Of a stretch of DNA of 64,000 nt, positions 9,010-19,080 are shown piece after piece. Below the pieces are notes generated by a model that saw nothing but the letters and a program-made list of their open reading frames with translations, had not been told where the DNA came from and ran no database searches. Origin of the DNA: Corynebacterium bovis DSM 20582 = CIP 54.80 (GTDB taxonomy: Bacteria; Actinomycetota; Actinomycetes; Mycobacteriales; Mycobacteriaceae); the NCBI RefSeq assembly GCF_030408615.1, contig NZ_CP047187.1, positions 1,984,001-2,048,000 on the forward strand, in the 5' to 3' direction. Within the stretch, counting starts at the first letter, position 1; each line of letters opens with the position of its first letter. A program made the translations under genes and the position numbers.

Positions 9010-12000
9010 TCACCCGCGCACGCTCAGCCCCTTCGGCGTGAGCCGCGCCCCGGCGGCGACCCACGCCCGGGTGTCGGCCTCCATGACGTCCCGGCCGTTG
9101 AGCCGCTCCACCGTCACCGGGGAGACCCGCCCCGCCCGCACCGCGTCGGCGAGCACCCCGACGACGGTCGCCACGTCCTCCGCCGGCACGGCGTCGTCCC
9201 CCGGTGCGGCGTCGTCGAAGGAGGGCGGGCCGAAGACGGTCACCGTCCGCCCGCCCCGGGTGAGGTGGGCGAGGCACCGGCCCCGGGAGAGGACGACGAG
9301 CGCCCCCGCGCCCCGCGTCGGCGTCGACCCGGACGCCGGCCAGGGCAGGGCCGCCCCGAACGGGTTCGCCGGGTCGGCGGCGGCGAGGAGCACCGGGGGC
9401 GTGTCCCCGCCGGACCGGGAGTCCTCCGTGCGCCGCAGCTGGTCGATGACCCCGCGGGAGGCGAACTGCGCCCCGCCGAGCCCGTCGACGACGTACCCGC
9501 GCAGCACCGCGCCGCTGTCCTCCCACGCGGAGAGCGTGCGGTAGACCTGCGCGAACCCGCCCTCGGCGTGTTCGGCGACGATCGAGCCGCGGGTGACGAC
9601 GCCGTAACGGTCGAGCCACGCCTCCCCCTGCGCGACGGCCCGGTCGGCGGCGGAGGTCGAGGGCTCCGGCGCGGCCGACCAGCGGCCCGGCGCGCCGGCG
9701 TGCGCGTTCATCGCCTCCCGCCGGGCCCGCACCTCCTCCGAGCGGACGGTCTGGGCGAACGTCGTGCGGCCCATGCGCAGGCGCCCGGCCCCGCGGCCCC
9801 GGTCCCGGCCCCGGCGCGGCGCGCGGTGGGCGCTGCCGGCGCGCGTGCCCGACCCCGGACGGCCCACCCCGGCGAGCCGCGCGCGGAGCGGGGCGAAGGA
9901 GTCCGGGGTGACGAGCCCGGCGTCGAAGAGCTCCCACAGGGCGTCGTCGACGGCGGCGTGGTCGGCGTCCGCGCCGAGCGCCCGGGTGACCTCCGCGGCG
10001 AGGAACGCGCCCCCGCCGCGCAGGTGTCCGTGGACCGCCGCGGCGAGCGGGCCGACGGCCGTGCCCTCCCCCGGCTCCGGCAGGAGCACCGGGGCGAGGT
10101 CCGCGGGCAGGAGCATGACCAGCGGGTCGTCCGTCCCCGCGGTGCCCGCGCCGACGGCGAGGACCTCCCCGGTGGCGAGGAGGTCGTCGAGGTCCGCGGG
10201 CCGGACGTCCGGGATCCGCGCGGGGAGGACGACGGTCTCCCACGCGCTCGCCGGGAGGGCGCAGCCGGCGAGCTGTTCGAGGACGCCGGGCAGCTCGTCC
10301 CGGGTGCACTGGCCGAGGCCGTGCCAGGACGCGACGAACTCCGCGTAGGTCTGCGGGCTCACCGGGTCGAGCGCACCCCGGGCGCGGGCCAGCGTCGCCG
10401 CGCGGAGCCGCCGGAGGACGGCGACGTCGACGAACCGCGTCGTCCCCTCCCCGGGTCCCTCCCCCGCCCCGCCGGTGTCCCCGCCGACCTCGAACACCCC
10501 GGACTCGAGGCGTCGTCCCTGCACCCACCGGCGCAGCACCGCCCCGGCCGTGGCCACCCCGAGCCCGAACTCCGCCGCGGCCTCGGCGGCCGTGAACGGC
10601 CCCCGGCCGCGCGCCCACCGCAGGAGCAGCTGGTCGACGGCGTCCCGGACGGTCCCCGTGTCCGCGGCGACCCCCGGCGGCACGGGCACGCCGAGCCCGT
10701 CGCGGAGCAGCGGCGCGTCCTCGACGACGGCCAGCCGCCCGGTCCCGCCGACCCGCACCGCGCACACCCGGCGCGGGATCATCGCCCGGACCGCGTCCAG
10801 GGTCGCGGCACGGGCGGCGGCGTCGCCGTCGCAGCGGCGCTCCACCTCCTCCGGGGTCAACGGCCCGAGTTCGCGGAGCATGTCGACGACCTGCTCGGCG
10901 GAGCGGGCCCGCCGGCCGTCGGCGAGCCACTGGAGGGCGGCCACGGTGTCCGCGACGACGTCCGCGTCGAGGACGAGTCCCCCGCCGCTCCGGCCGAGCA
11001 CCGCGGCGAGCAGCGCCGGGTCGACGGCCAGCGCGGCGGAGCGTTCCGCGGAGTCCCCCTCGTACATGAACGCGCCGGTGTAGCTGAACAGGAGGGACCG
11101 GGCGAACTCGCCGGGGGTGTCGGTCGTGACCTCGGCGACGCGCACCCGCCCGCCCGCGGCCCCGGCGGCGGCCCCGGCGGCGGCGGTGACGAGCCGGGCG
11201 AGGGCGTCGAGGTCGTAGACGTCGTGGAGGCATTCGCGCATCGTCTCGACCATGACGGGGAACTCCGGGTGCTGCCGGGCGACGTCGAGCAGCTGGGCGG
11301 CCCGCTGCCGCTGCTGCCACAGCGGCTGACGCGCCCCGGGGCTGCGGCGGGGCAGCAGGAGCGACCGGGCGGCGCACTCGCGGAACCGGGCGGCGAAGAG
11401 CGCCGACCCGCCGACCGCGCCGGTGACGTCGCCGAGGACGAGGTCCGCGGGGGCGCCGGCGTCGTCCCCGACCCCGGTGAGGAGCTCCACCCCGGGCGGC
11501 TCCTCGGTGTACGGCAGCCGCAGGACGATCCCGTCGTCCCCGGCGACGGGCATGGCGTCGATCCCGGAGCGGCGTTCGAGCTCCACCCCGAGCGCGAGGG
11601 CCCACGGCGCGTTGACGCCCCGGCCGTACGGGGAGTGGACGACGACGCGCCAGTCCCCGACCTCGTCCCGGAAGCGTTCGACGAGGAGCGTGCGGTCGTC
11701 GGGCACGGTCCCGGTGGTCTCCCGCTGGCTGGCGTAGAAGGAGTCGAGGTTGGCCCGGGTGTTGTCGTCGAGGAACGGGGCGTCCCGCAGGTCGCCGTCG
11801 CCGCCCCGGCCCCAGGCGCGGCGGCAGCGGCCGATGACGGCGGCGAGCCCGGCGGGGCGGCCCTCGCCGTCGCCGGTCCAGAACGGCAGGCGGCCCGTGT
11901 GGCCCGCGGCGGGGACGACGACGACCCGGTCGCGGGTGATGTCGGTGATGCGCCAGCTGGACGCGCCGAGGGTGAAGACGTCGCCGACGCGCGACTCGTA

Positions 12001-14079
12001 GACCATCTCCTCGTCGAGCTCGCCGACCCGCCGGCCGCCGGTGCCGCCCGCCCCGCCGGTGCCGCCGTCGTCCCCGGTGGCGAGGAAGACGCCGAACATT
12101 CCCCGGTCGGGGATCGTCCCGCCGGAGGTCACGGCGAGCCGTTGCGCGCCGGGCCGGGCCTCGAGGGTCCCGGCGACGGGGTCGTAGACGACGCGGGGCC
12201 GGAGCCCGGCGAAGTCGGTCGAGGGGTAGCGGCCGCTGACGAGGTCGACGACGCCGTCGAACGCCTCCCGGGGCAGGGCGGCGTAGGGGTGGGCGCGGCG
12301 GACGCGGCGGAACCAGTCCTCGACCGCGACCGTGCCGGCGCGCGCCCCGTCCCCGTCGTCCCCGTCCCCGTCGTCCCCGTCGAGCCCCGCGACGACGGCG
12401 GCCTGCGCGGTGACGGCGACGGTCTGCTGGGCGAGCACGTCGAGCGCGTTGGTGACGACCTCGACGGGTTCGAGGTCGCCGGCGAGCATCCGGTCGACGA
12501 CGACCGTCGCGATCTCCGCGTCCTGCCGGTGCAGCGGGTACACCGTGCCGGAGGACACCGCGCCGACGGTGTGCCCGGCGCGGCCGAACCGCTGCACCGC
12601 CGCGGACACCGACGGCGGGGCCCCGACCTGGATGACGTGGTCGACGAGCCCCATGTCGATGCCGAGCTCGAGGCTCGACGTCGCGACGACGCACCGCAGC
12701 TCCCCGGACTTCAGCGCGGCCTCGATGTCCGCCCGTTCGTCCTTCGACACGGACCCGTGGTGCGCCCGGGCGATGACCGCCGGCGCCCCGGGCACCCGCG
12801 CGGACTGGGCCATGACCTGCGCGGGGTCGCGGCGGGTCGGCGCGGCGAGCGCGTCCGGGTCGTGCTCCTCGGCCCACATCTCGTTGAGCGCGCCGGTGAG
12901 GCGTTCGGCGGTGCGCCGGGCGTTGACGAACACGAGCGTCGAGCGGTGCCGGGTGATCCGCCCGTAGACGGCCCGCTGCACGTGCGGCCACACGGAGCGT
13001 TGCGTGGGCAGGGCGGACTCCCGGTCCACCCCGGAGGCCACGCGTCGCCCGCTGCCGGGAGGGGTCGCCCCGCCGACGCCCTCGCCGATGAGGGTGGGGC
13101 CGACGAGCGCGTCGTCGACCGGCGGGTCCCCGTCCCCGACCTCCACCCCGTCCCCGGCACCGTCCCCGGCACCCTCGCCGTCGATCCCGGGCGGGTCCCG
13201 GAAGTCCTCGACGACGCTCCGCACGTGGACGTCCCACGCCTTGTGCGCCGGGGGGTTGACGACGGTCACCGGCCGGTCGCCGCCGAGGAACGCCGCGACC
13301 GTGTCCACCGGGTTGACCGTCGCGGACAGCCCGATGCGCTGCACGGGCGCCCCCGTCACGGCCTCGAGGCGTTCGAGGCTCAGCGCGAGGTGGCTGCCGC
13401 GCTTCGTCCCGGCGACGGCGTGGATCTCGTCGACGATGACGGTGTCGACGTCCCGGAGCGTCCCCGCCGCCTTCGAGGTGAGCATGAGGTAGAGCGACTC
13501 GGGGGTGGTGATGAGGATCTCGGGCGGGGTGCGCAGCAGCCGCGCCCGCTCCGCGGCGGGGGTGTCCCCCGACCTCACCCCCACCCGGACGGGTGCGACG
13601 TCGTCGCCCGTCGCCTCCGCCGTCCGCGCGATGCCCGCGAGCGGCACGGCGAGGTTCCGGTCGACGTCCACGCCGAGGGCCTTCAGCGGCGAGATGTACA
13701 GCACCCGCGTCCCCGACCCGGGGGTGCGCCCGGACCGCCCGGAGCGCGGCGTCGTCCCCCTCCCCGCACCGGCCCCCGCCCCCGGTCCGGGGTCGTCCCC
13801 ACCGTCGGTGTGCTGGAGAAACCCGCCCGGACTCAGCCGGGACAGGGCCCAGAGGAAGGCGGCGAGGGTCTTGCCCGACCCCGTCGGGGCGACGACGAGC
13901 GCGTGCTCCCCCGCCGCGACGGCCCGCCACGCGGCCCGCTGGACGGCCGTCGGCTCCGTGAAGACCTCGCGGAACCACGCCGCGACGGGCGGGTGGAACA
14001 GGTCCAGCGGATCGTCCGCCGGGTCGCCCGCCGGATCACCGTGAGAGCTGTCACCGGGGGCCGGGGCTCGTGTGACCAT
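9010..14079 (-). CDS. lhr: Large ATP-dependent DNA helicase Lhr
   Basis: 1689 aa superfamily-2 helicase, the actinobacterial Lhr used in DNA repair. Motif I is APTGSGKTLAAFLW near residue 55, the DEIH box is VIVDEIHAVAG near residue 215, and later motifs include ATSSLELGIDMG and QRFGRAGH. The long C-terminal region after about residue 900 holds the winged-helix and Lhr-CTD parts. ATG at 14079 lies 26 bp from the divergent cysQ. It is longer than the roughly 1500 aa of well-known homologues, mainly through low-complexity Gly/Asp insertions (for example near residues 285-325 and 565-580). A 1614-aa open frame on the opposite strand is a GC-rich shadow. Confidence 0.95.
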   Translation of the reverse strand: MVTRAPAPGDSSHGDPAGDPADDPLDLFHPPVAAWFREVFTEPTAVQRAAWRAVAAGEHALVVAPTGSGKTLAAFLWALSRLSPGGFLQHTDGGDDPGPGAGAGAGRGTTPRSGRSGRTPGSGTRVLYISPLKALGVDVDRNLAVPLAGIARTAEATGDDVAPVRVGVRSGDTPAAERARLLRTPPEILITTPESLYLMLTSKAAGTLRDVDTVIVDEIHAVAGTKRGSHLALSLERLEAVTGAPVQRIGLSATVNPVDTVAAFLGGDRPVTVVNPPAHKAWDVHVRSVVEDFRDPPGIDGEGAGDGAGDGVEVGDGDPPVDDALVGPTLIGEGVGGATPPGSGRRVASGVDRESALPTQRSVWPHVQRAVYGRITRHRSTLVFVNARRTAERLTGALNEMWAEEHDPDALAAPTRRDPAQVMAQSARVPGAPAVIARAHHGSVSKDERADIEAALKSGELRCVVATSSLELGIDMGLVDHVIQVGAPPSVSAAVQRFGRAGHTVGAVSSGTVYPLHRQDAEIATVVVDRMLAGDLEPVEVVTNALDVLAQQTVAVTAQAAVVAGLDGDDGDGDDGDGARAGTVAVEDWFRRVRRAHPYAALPREAFDGVVDLVSGRYPSTDFAGLRPRVVYDPVAGTLEARPGAQRLAVTSGGTIPDRGMFGVFLATGDDGGTGGAGGTGGRRVGELDEEMVYESRVGDVFTLGASSWRITDITRDRVVVVPAAGHTGRLPFWTGDGEGRPAGLAAVIGRCRRAWGRGGDGDLRDAPFLDDNTRANLDSFYASQRETTGTVPDDRTLLVERFRDEVGDWRVVVHSPYGRGVNAPWALALGVELERRSGIDAMPVAGDDGIVLRLPYTEEPPGVELLTGVGDDAGAPADLVLGDVTGAVGGSALFAARFRECAARSLLLPRRSPGARQPLWQQRQRAAQLLDVARQHPEFPVMVETMRECLHDVYDLDALARLVTAAAGAAAGAAGGRVRVAEVTTDTPGEFARSLLFSYTGAFMYEGDSAERSAALAVDPALLAAVLGRSGGGLVLDADVVADTVAALQWLADGRRARSAEQVVDMLRELGPLTPEEVERRCDGDAAARAATLDAVRAMIPRRVCAVRVGGTGRLAVVEDAPLLRDGLGVPVPPGVAADTGTVRDAVDQLLLRWARGRGPFTAAEAAAEFGLGVATAGAVLRRWVQGRRLESGVFEVGGDTGGAGEGPGEGTTRFVDVAVLRRLRAATLARARGALDPVSPQTYAEFVASWHGLGQCTRDELPGVLEQLAGCALPASAWETVVLPARIPDVRPADLDDLLATGEVLAVGAGTAGTDDPLVMLLPADLAPVLLPEPGEGTAVGPLAAAVHGHLRGGGAFLAAEVTRALGADADHAAVDDALWELFDAGLVTPDSFAPLRARLAGVGRPGSGTRAGSAHRAPRRGRDRGRGAGRLRMGRTTFAQTVRSEEVRARREAMNAHAGAPGRWSAAPEPSTSAADRAVAQGEAWLDRYGVVTRGSIVAEHAEGGFAQVYRTLSAWEDSGAVLRGYVVDGLGGAQFASRGVIDQLRRTEDSRSGGDTPPVLLAAADPANPFGAALPWPASGSTPTRGAGALVVLSRGRCLAHLTRGGRTVTVFGPPSFDDAAPGDDAVPAEDVATVVGVLADAVRAGRVSPVTVERLNGRDVMEADTRAWVAAGARLTPKGLSVRG

Positions 14080-14092
14080 CCCCTCAACCTAC

Positions 14093-14098
14093 TAGGGT
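14093..14098 (+). promoter_or_regulatory. -10 hexamer of cysQ (leaderless start)
   Basis: TAGGGT lies 7 bases before the cysQ ATG at 14106, with no ribosome site between them, which fits a leaderless transcript. Confidence 0.5.
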
Positions 14099-14105
14099 GT
14101 CAGGC

Positions 14106-14870
14106 ATGACGGCGAACGTAGATGATGCGACGCTCACCCTCCGCCTCGCGCTCGGCACCGGCGAGATCCTCAAGGGTGTGCGGAACGTGGGCCTGCTCCG
14201 CGGCACCGAACTGGGCGACGCGGGCGACGCGCTCGCCCAGGACTGGATCGCACGGGTCCTGCTCCAGCACCGGCCGCACGACGGCTTCCTGTCCGAGGAG
14301 GCGGCGGACAGCCCCGACCGGCTGGACAACGACCGCGTGTGGATCGTCGACCCCCTCGACGGGACGAAGGAGTTCGCCGGCGGCCGCCAGGACTGGGCCG
14401 TGCACATCGCCCTCGTCGAGGACGGCCGGGTGACCCACGCCGCCGTCGGGATGCCCGACCTCGGCCGCGTGTTCCACACCGGGGAGGTCCGCGCGGTCCT
14501 CGGCCCGCGGACGAACCGGCTGGTCATCTCGCACAACAGCACGCCCACGATCGCCGGGCACATCGCCGGGGCCCTGGGGATGGAGACGACGACGATGGGC
14601 TCGTGCGGGGCGAAGGCCATGAGTGTGCTCCTGGGGGACAACGACGCCTACGTCCACGCGGGCGGGCAGTACGAGTGGGACAACGCCGCGCCGGTGGGCG
14701 TGTGCCTCGCCGCCGGGCTGCACTGCAGCCGCCTCGACGGCAGCGAGCTCACCTACAACCACGAGTCGACGTACCTGCCGGACCTGCTCATCTGCCGCCC
14801 CGAGCTCGCCGGCCCGGTCCTCGACGCCGCCGCGGACTTCCACGCCGAGCACGGGTCGTACTCGCTGTAG
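14106..14870 (+). CDS. cysQ: 3'(2'),5'-bisphosphate nucleotidase / inositol-phosphatase family
   Basis: 254 aa cytoplasmic phosphatase removing PAP (from sulfate assimilation) or related sugar phosphates. Metal-binding motifs of the inositol monophosphatase fold are present: FLSEEAAD and [13 protein letters not shown], and near the C-terminus [14 protein letters not shown]. The ATG at 14106 is preferred over an upstream GTG because it fits the homologous start [12 protein letters not shown] and sits 7 bases after a -10. It is divergent from lhr and followed by thyA. Confidence 0.9.
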   Translation: MTANVDDATLTLRLALGTGEILKGVRNVGLLRGTELGDAGDALAQDWIARVLLQHRPHDGFLSEEAADSPDRLDNDRVWIVDPLDGTKEFAGGRQDWAVHIALVEDGRVTHAAVGMPDLGRVFHTGEVRAVLGPRTNRLVISHNSTPTIAGHIAGALGMETTTMGSCGAKAMSVLLGDNDAYVHAGGQYEWDNAAPVGVCLAAGLHCSRLDGSELTYNHESTYLPDLLICRPELAGPVLDAAADFHAEHGSYSL

Positions 14871-14913
14871 CGGGCCCGACGACCCCGACGACGCACGGAC
14901 CGCCTCCGCCACC

Positions 14914-14919
14914 TACTCT
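14914..14919 (+). promoter_or_regulatory. -10 hexamer of thyA (leaderless start)
   Basis: TACTCT ends 7 bases before the thyA ATG at 14927; no Shine-Dalgarno sequence fits between them. Confidence 0.55.
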
Positions 14920-14926
14920 CGTAGCC

Positions 14927-15733
14927 ATGAGCCAGACCCCGCCCACCCCCTACGAGGACCTCCTCGCGGAGATCCTCGCCCACGGGACCCGCAAGGACGA
15001 CCGCACCGGCACCGGGACGACCTCCCTGTTCGCCCGCCAGATGCGCTTCGACCTGTCCGCGGGTTTCCCGCTCGTCACGACGAAGAAGGTCCACCTGAAG
15101 TCCGTCATCGGGGAGCTGCTGTGGTTCCTCCGGGGGGACTCGAACGTGCGGTTCCTCCACGACCACGGCATCTCCATCTGGGACGAGTGGGCGGACGCCG
15201 AGGGCGACCTCGGCCCCGTCTACGGCGTCCAGTGGCGCAGCTGGCCCACCCCGGACGGCCGGCACATCGACCAGATCGCCCGGGCCGTCGAGACCCTGCG
15301 GACGAACCCGGACTCGCGGCGCACGATCGTCAGCGCGTGGAACGTCGCGGAGCTCGACGCAATGGCCCTCCCCCCGTGCCACCTGCTGTTCCAGCTGTAC
15401 GTCGCGGACGGCACCCTGTCCTGCCAGCTCTACCAGCGCAGCGCGGACATGTTCCTCGGCGTGCCGTTCAACATCGCCAGTTACGCGCTGCTCACCCACA
15501 TGTTCGCCCAGCAGGCGGGCCTGGAGGTCGGCGAGTTCGTGTGGACCGGCGGGGACTGCCACATCTACGACAACCACGTCGAGCAGGTGAAGCTGCAGCT
15601 CAGCCGGGAGGCGCGCCCGTTGCCGCGGCTGCGCCTGCGCCCCGCGCCGGACATGTTCAGTTACGGGTTCGACGACATCTCCGTCGAGGGGTACGACCCG
15701 CACCCGGCGATCCGGGGGGAGGTGGCGGTGTGA
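14927..15733 (+). CDS. thyA: Thymidylate synthase
   Basis: 268 aa enzyme converting dUMP to dTMP with methylene-tetrahydrofolate. Visible landmarks are DRTGTGT near residue 25 (phosphate binding), the catalytic cysteine in [31 protein letters not shown], and the C-terminal half of the folate site. The ATG was chosen from the family start and the leaderless -10. Its stop overlaps the folA GTG (GTGTGA), so dTMP synthesis and dihydrofolate recycling are coupled in one operon. Confidence 0.97.
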   Translation: MSQTPPTPYEDLLAEILAHGTRKDDRTGTGTTSLFARQMRFDLSAGFPLVTTKKVHLKSVIGELLWFLRGDSNVRFLHDHGISIWDEWADAEGDLGPVYGVQWRSWPTPDGRHIDQIARAVETLRTNPDSRRTIVSAWNVAELDAMALPPCHLLFQLYVADGTLSCQLYQRSADMFLGVPFNIASYALLTHMFAQQAGLEVGEFVWTGGDCHIYDNHVEQVKLQLSREARPLPRLRLRPAPDMFSYGFDDISVEGYDPHPAIRGEVAV

Positions 15734-16416
15734 CCGGCACGCACGGCGCCCCACGGGACGACGCCGCCCGGGCGGGGGACGACGCCGCCCACCCGCCGCT
15801 CGACCTCGCGACGGTGCGGGCGGACCTGCCGGACGACGTCGAGATCGCGATGATCTGGGCGCAGACGACGGCCGGGGTCATCGGCGACGGCGCGGACATG
15901 CCCTGGCACCTGCCCGAGGACCTCCGGCACTTCACCGACTCGACGCGCGGCGCGCCCGTCGTCATGGGCCGGATCTCGTGGGAGGCCCTCGCCGACGGGT
16001 ACCGCCCCCTGCCCGGCCGCGTGAACATCGTCGTCAGCCGGGACGGGTCCTACGACGCCCCCGGCGGGACGGTCGTCACGTCCGTGCCCGCGTCCGTGTC
16101 CGCCGCGGCGGAGGCGCTGCGCGACGGCTCCGCCACCGGCCGCACCGTGTGGATCCTCGGCGGCGGGCAGATCTACCGGCAGTGTCTGCCGGTCTCCGAC
16201 CGCGTCGTCGTCACGGAGATCGGGTGCGGGTCCCCGGACCGGTTCACCGTCACGGCCCCGTCGATGGACGACGCCGTGCGCACCGGGGAGTGGGAGGTCT
16301 CGTCCGGCCCGTGGCTGACCTCGGAGAACGGCACCGCCCTCACCGGCGAGACGCACCTGCGCTACCGCATCCGCGAGTACACGCGCACGTCGCGTCGTCG
16401 TCCCCTGCACCCCTGA
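15730..16416 (+). CDS. folA: Dihydrofolate reductase
   Basis: NADPH-dependent reduction of dihydrofolate produced by ThyA. The core begins at about residue 38 ([30 protein letters not shown]), with WHLPED carrying the catalytic acidic residue and [11 protein letters not shown] the cofactor-binding turn. The GTG at 15730 overlaps the thyA stop and gives 228 aa, including a roughly 38-residue Asp/Ala-rich N-terminal extension that a usual DHFR lacks. An internal GTG (VRADLPDD) would remove most of it. Which start is used is unsettled. Confidence 0.93.
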   Translation: MTGTHGAPRDDAARAGDDAAHPPLDLATVRADLPDDVEIAMIWAQTTAGVIGDGADMPWHLPEDLRHFTDSTRGAPVVMGRISWEALADGYRPLPGRVNIVVSRDGSYDAPGGTVVTSVPASVSAAAEALRDGSATGRTVWILGGGQIYRQCLPVSDRVVVTEIGCGSPDRFTVTAPSMDDAVRTGEWEVSSGPWLTSENGTALTGETHLRYRIREYTRTSRRRPLHP

Positions 16417-16449
16417 CCCCCACCCCACCCCGACCCCCGAGGAGAACCG

Positions 16450-16764
16450 ATGACCGACCGCCCCGCCCTGTCCGACCTCGCCGCGACCTACCACAACGGC
16501 GCCGCCGAGGGGGACGACACCGTCACCCTGTACACGACCACGTGGTGCCCGTTCTGCTCCCGGCTCACCCGGGCCCTCGACCGCACGGGCACGCCGTACA
16601 CGCGCGTCGACGTCGAGGACAACCCGACCGCCGGGCGGTGGGTGGAGTCCGTCAACGGCGGTAACCGCGTGGTGCCGACGGTCCACTTCGCCGACGGCTC
16701 GCACGCGACGAACCCGCCGGCCAGCGCGGTGCGGCAGTGGCTGGAGGGCCACCGGGGCGAGTGA
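16450..16764 (+). CDS. Glutaredoxin-like/mycoredoxin protein with CPFC active site
   Basis: 104 aa thioredoxin-fold oxidoreductase. The active site reads TTTWCPFCSRL near residue 34, and the cis-Pro motif RVVPTVHFADG follows. In corynebacteria such proteins reduce mycothiol mixed disulfides (mycoredoxin). A GAGGAG site lies just before the ATG. It follows folA by 33 bp and is probably part of the thyA-folA transcript. Confidence 0.85.
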   Translation: MTDRPALSDLAATYHNGAAEGDDTVTLYTTTWCPFCSRLTRALDRTGTPYTRVDVEDNPTAGRWVESVNGGNRVVPTVHFADGSHATNPPASAVRQWLEGHRGE

Positions 16765-16815
16765 CGGACCCCTCCGGCGAACCGCACAATATGCTGAGGA
16801 TTCCCTCATAAACCC

Positions 16816-16844
16816 GTGACATCCCCGTCCCGGGCTTCTACTCT
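16816..16844 (+). promoter_or_regulatory. Sigma-A-type promoter of the ABC trio
   Basis: GTGACA (-35, 16816-16821), a 17-bp spacer, then TACTCT (-10, 16839-16844). Just upstream is the inverted repeat TGAGGATTCCCTCA (16795-16808), a possible operator. Confidence 0.65.
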
Positions 16845-16899
16845 GACGCCACCCCGCCCCGCGGGGCCGCCACCACCGGCCGTCAGAGAGGACCAGCCC

Positions 16900-16965
16900 G
16901 TGACCACCACGCACCGCCACCCGGCGCCACCGCCCCACCCGTCCCCGGAGAAGGGAGGGCGGTGA
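16900..16965 (+). CDS. Possible 21-aa leader peptide ahead of the ABC trio
   Basis: A GTG with a GAGAGGA ribosome site opens a 21-codon frame (MTTTHRHPAPPPHPSPEKGG then R) that ends one base before the ABC ATPase ATG. It lies about 50 bp downstream of the promoter. His- and Pro-rich. It could be a translational-coupling leader, a small substrate or immunity-type peptide, or chance. Nothing proves translation. Confidence 0.3.
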   Translation: MTTTHRHPAPPPHPSPEKGGR

Positions 16966-16966
16966 C

Positions 16967-17722
16967 ATGCTCCAGCTCGACTCCGTCTCCGTCACCTACC
17001 ACCGGCTGGGGAGGACGACGACCGCCCTCGACAACGTCTCGCTCGACATCGGCTCCGGCTTCACCGCGCTCATCGGCCCGAACGGCGGTGGGAAGTCCAC
17101 GCTCATGGGTGTCGCCACCACCCTGATCGCCCCCCGCCACGGCACCCTGACCTACGACGGCACGCCCGTCACCCGCTCGACCGTCGACGAGTACCGCAGG
17201 TCCGTCGGGCTCGTCCCCCAGAACGTCTCCTTCGTCCCCTCCATGACCTGCGAGGACACCCTGGAGTACATCGGGTGGACCTACTCCATGACCCGGTCGG
17301 CGGCCCGCGCCCGCGGCCGCGAACTGCTCGAGGCCTTCGAGCTCACCGCGAAGGCCGGGCAGCGGACCCGCGCCCTCTCCGGCGGGCAGCTGCGCCGCCT
17401 CGGTATCGCCGCCGCACTCATGAACCGTCCGGCCCTCGTCTTCCTCGACGAGCCCACGGTCGGCCTCGACCCCGAGGTGCGCGTCGAGGTCCGCAAGGTC
17501 ATCCGCGCGGTGAGCCGGGAGGCGTCCGTCGTCATGTCCACCCACATGGTCGAGGACCTCCGGTTCATCGACGGCACCGTCGCGGTCCTCGCCGCCGGCT
17601 CCCTCGCCTACGTCGGCACGTGGGACGACCTCTCCTCCCGGGTTCCCGACGTCGCCGAGACCGAGGGCAGCAGCTTCGAACTCGCCTACCGTGACCTCAT
17701 CGCGGAGGTGCGCGCGTCATGA
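16967..17722 (+). CDS. ABC transporter ATP-binding protein (exporter/DrrA-like)
   Basis: 251 aa ATPase with Walker A GPNGGGKST, signature LSGGQLRRLGIAAAL, Walker B LVFLDEPTVGLDP and the switch histidine in STHMVEDL. GGAGGG lies before the ATG. It overlaps the next gene by ATGA (17719-17722). Its two partners are membrane proteins rather than typical importer components and there is no binding protein, so an export or self-protection role is likely; the substrate is unknown. Confidence 0.85.
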   Translation: MLQLDSVSVTYHRLGRTTTALDNVSLDIGSGFTALIGPNGGGKSTLMGVATTLIAPRHGTLTYDGTPVTRSTVDEYRRSVGLVPQNVSFVPSMTCEDTLEYIGWTYSMTRSAARARGRELLEAFELTAKAGQRTRALSGGQLRRLGIAAALMNRPALVFLDEPTVGLDPEVRVEVRKVIRAVSREASVVMSTHMVEDLRFIDGTVAVLAAGSLAYVGTWDDLSSRVPDVAETEGSSFELAYRDLIAEVRAS

Positions 17723-19080
17723 CCGTCCTGCGCAGACTCGGGTCCCCCACATCCCTCCTCCTCGGCGTCGCCGGGCTCCTCGCCGTGGCGGGCATCTCCT
17801 TCGCCCAGTCCACCGGCGAGATGGGGATGACCTACCAACGGTGGGCGGACACCCTGGAGTCGATGACCTCCGCCGTCGCGTACTGCGGCCCGGTCGCCGC
17901 CGCCGTCCCGGCGCTGACGACCGCACGCCTGTGCCGGCCCGGGGCCGCCACCGGGACGGGCCTCGGCAGCCGCGACCGGGGCCGCGCGGCCGTCACCGTC
18001 ACGGCCGTGTGGGCCGGTTTCTCCTGTCTCGCGTACCTTGCGGGCCAGGTGCCGCTCATCGTCGTCACGTCGGGCTCGGCCACCGGCAGCCCCGCCCCCT
18101 ACCTCCCGTCCGTCCTCGTCGCCCTCGTCTACCTGCTCGCCCTCAGCGTCATCGGGGCGGCCGTCGGGGCCGCGACCCGCTCCCTCCCCGTCATCGTCGC
18201 CCCCCTCCTCGCCGGTGGCCTGGCCTTCCTCGTCAACATCCCGGCCTCGAACGGAGTCCGGCCCGCCTGGCTCCTCTCCCCGGTGCGGTCCCCCGGGAGG
18301 TTCGTGACGACCCAGCCGACGCCCGGGTACTTCATCCTCCTCGTCGTCGCCGCCGGTGTCCTCCTCGCGGCGGCGTGGTTCGCGGTCCACCGCCTGCTCG
18401 CGGTGCCGGTGCGGTCGACCGCACCGGTCGCCGGCGCAGCGGTCGCCGCCGTCGCCCTGCTCGCGGGCGGCGGCGCGGCCGTGGCCGAACCGCTCACGGC
18501 GGCGGCCCCGACGCCGGTGTGCCGGGACATCGCCGGGCTGCCGGTATGCCTCGCCCCCGCGAACGAGCCGTTGCGGGAGCTCATCGCCCCCGGGGTGGCC
18601 TCCGTCCTCGCCCGCTACGGCCCCGGCGAGCGACCGGTCCGCGAACTCCGGGACCAGGATGCGGCCACCCCGACGGACACGAAGGACGTGCTCCTCATCG
18701 GCGTGAGCCGCGAGAACGACAGCACCGTCCCCGCCCTCCTCGCCGACAGCCTGGCCGGGACGTTCGCCTGCGGGGAGACCTCCCCGCCGGCGGCGGTCGC
18801 GACGAGCCTCGCCCTCGGGGCCTGGCTCCGCGAGGACGTCCCCGGGGACGGACAGATCGTGACCGACGACGGCACCTCCCAGCTGTCCCCCGGCTTCGGC
18901 GGGCCCGCCCCGGCGGAGATCCCGGCGGAGCCGAACGTCGCCGGGTCGTTGGAGGTCCCCTCGCTCACCGACCTCTCGACCGTGCCCGTCGCCGAGGTCC
19001 AGCGCCTCCTCCGGGAGAACCGGGAGGCCGTCGCCACGTGCACGTTCACGCTGCCCGCGGCCGACGGGGCGGGCCGGTGA
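17719..19080 (+). CDS. ABC transporter membrane protein with a large extracytoplasmic C-terminal domain
   Basis: 453 aa. About seven hydrophobic segments lie between residues 10 and 265. The last roughly 190 residues are hydrophilic and contain conserved-looking cysteines (PVCRDIAGLPVC, TFACGE, ATCTFT), so they are probably outside and disulfide-bonded. It starts by ATGA overlap with the ATPase and ends by overlap with the next gene, so the three form one unit. I do not recognise the domain. The architecture recalls ABC-2 type permeases fused to a sensor-like domain. Confidence 0.7.
   Translation: MTVLRRLGSPTSLLLGVAGLLAVAGISFAQSTGEMGMTYQRWADTLESMTSAVAYCGPVAAAVPALTTARLCRPGAATGTGLGSRDRGRAAVTVTAVWAGFSCLAYLAGQVPLIVVTSGSATGSPAPYLPSVLVALVYLLALSVIGAAVGAATRSLPVIVAPLLAGGLAFLVNIPASNGVRPAWLLSPVRSPGRFVTTQPTPGYFILLVVAAGVLLAAAWFAVHRLLAVPVRSTAPVAGAAVAAVALLAGGGAAVAEPLTAAAPTPVCRDIAGLPVCLAPANEPLRELIAPGVASVLARYGPGERPVRELRDQDAATPTDTKDVLLIGVSRENDSTVPALLADSLAGTFACGETSPPAAVATSLALGAWLREDVPGDGQIVTDDGTSQLSPGFGGPAPAEIPAEPNVAGSLEVPSLTDLSTVPVAEVQRLLRENREAVATCTFTLPAADGAGR

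Noticed and set aside
9265-14109. 1614-aa open frame antisense to lhr
   Set aside because: Complement-frame shadow of a very GC-rich gene: Arg/Gly/Pro-rich, no motifs, whereas the minus-strand frame carries all helicase motifs.
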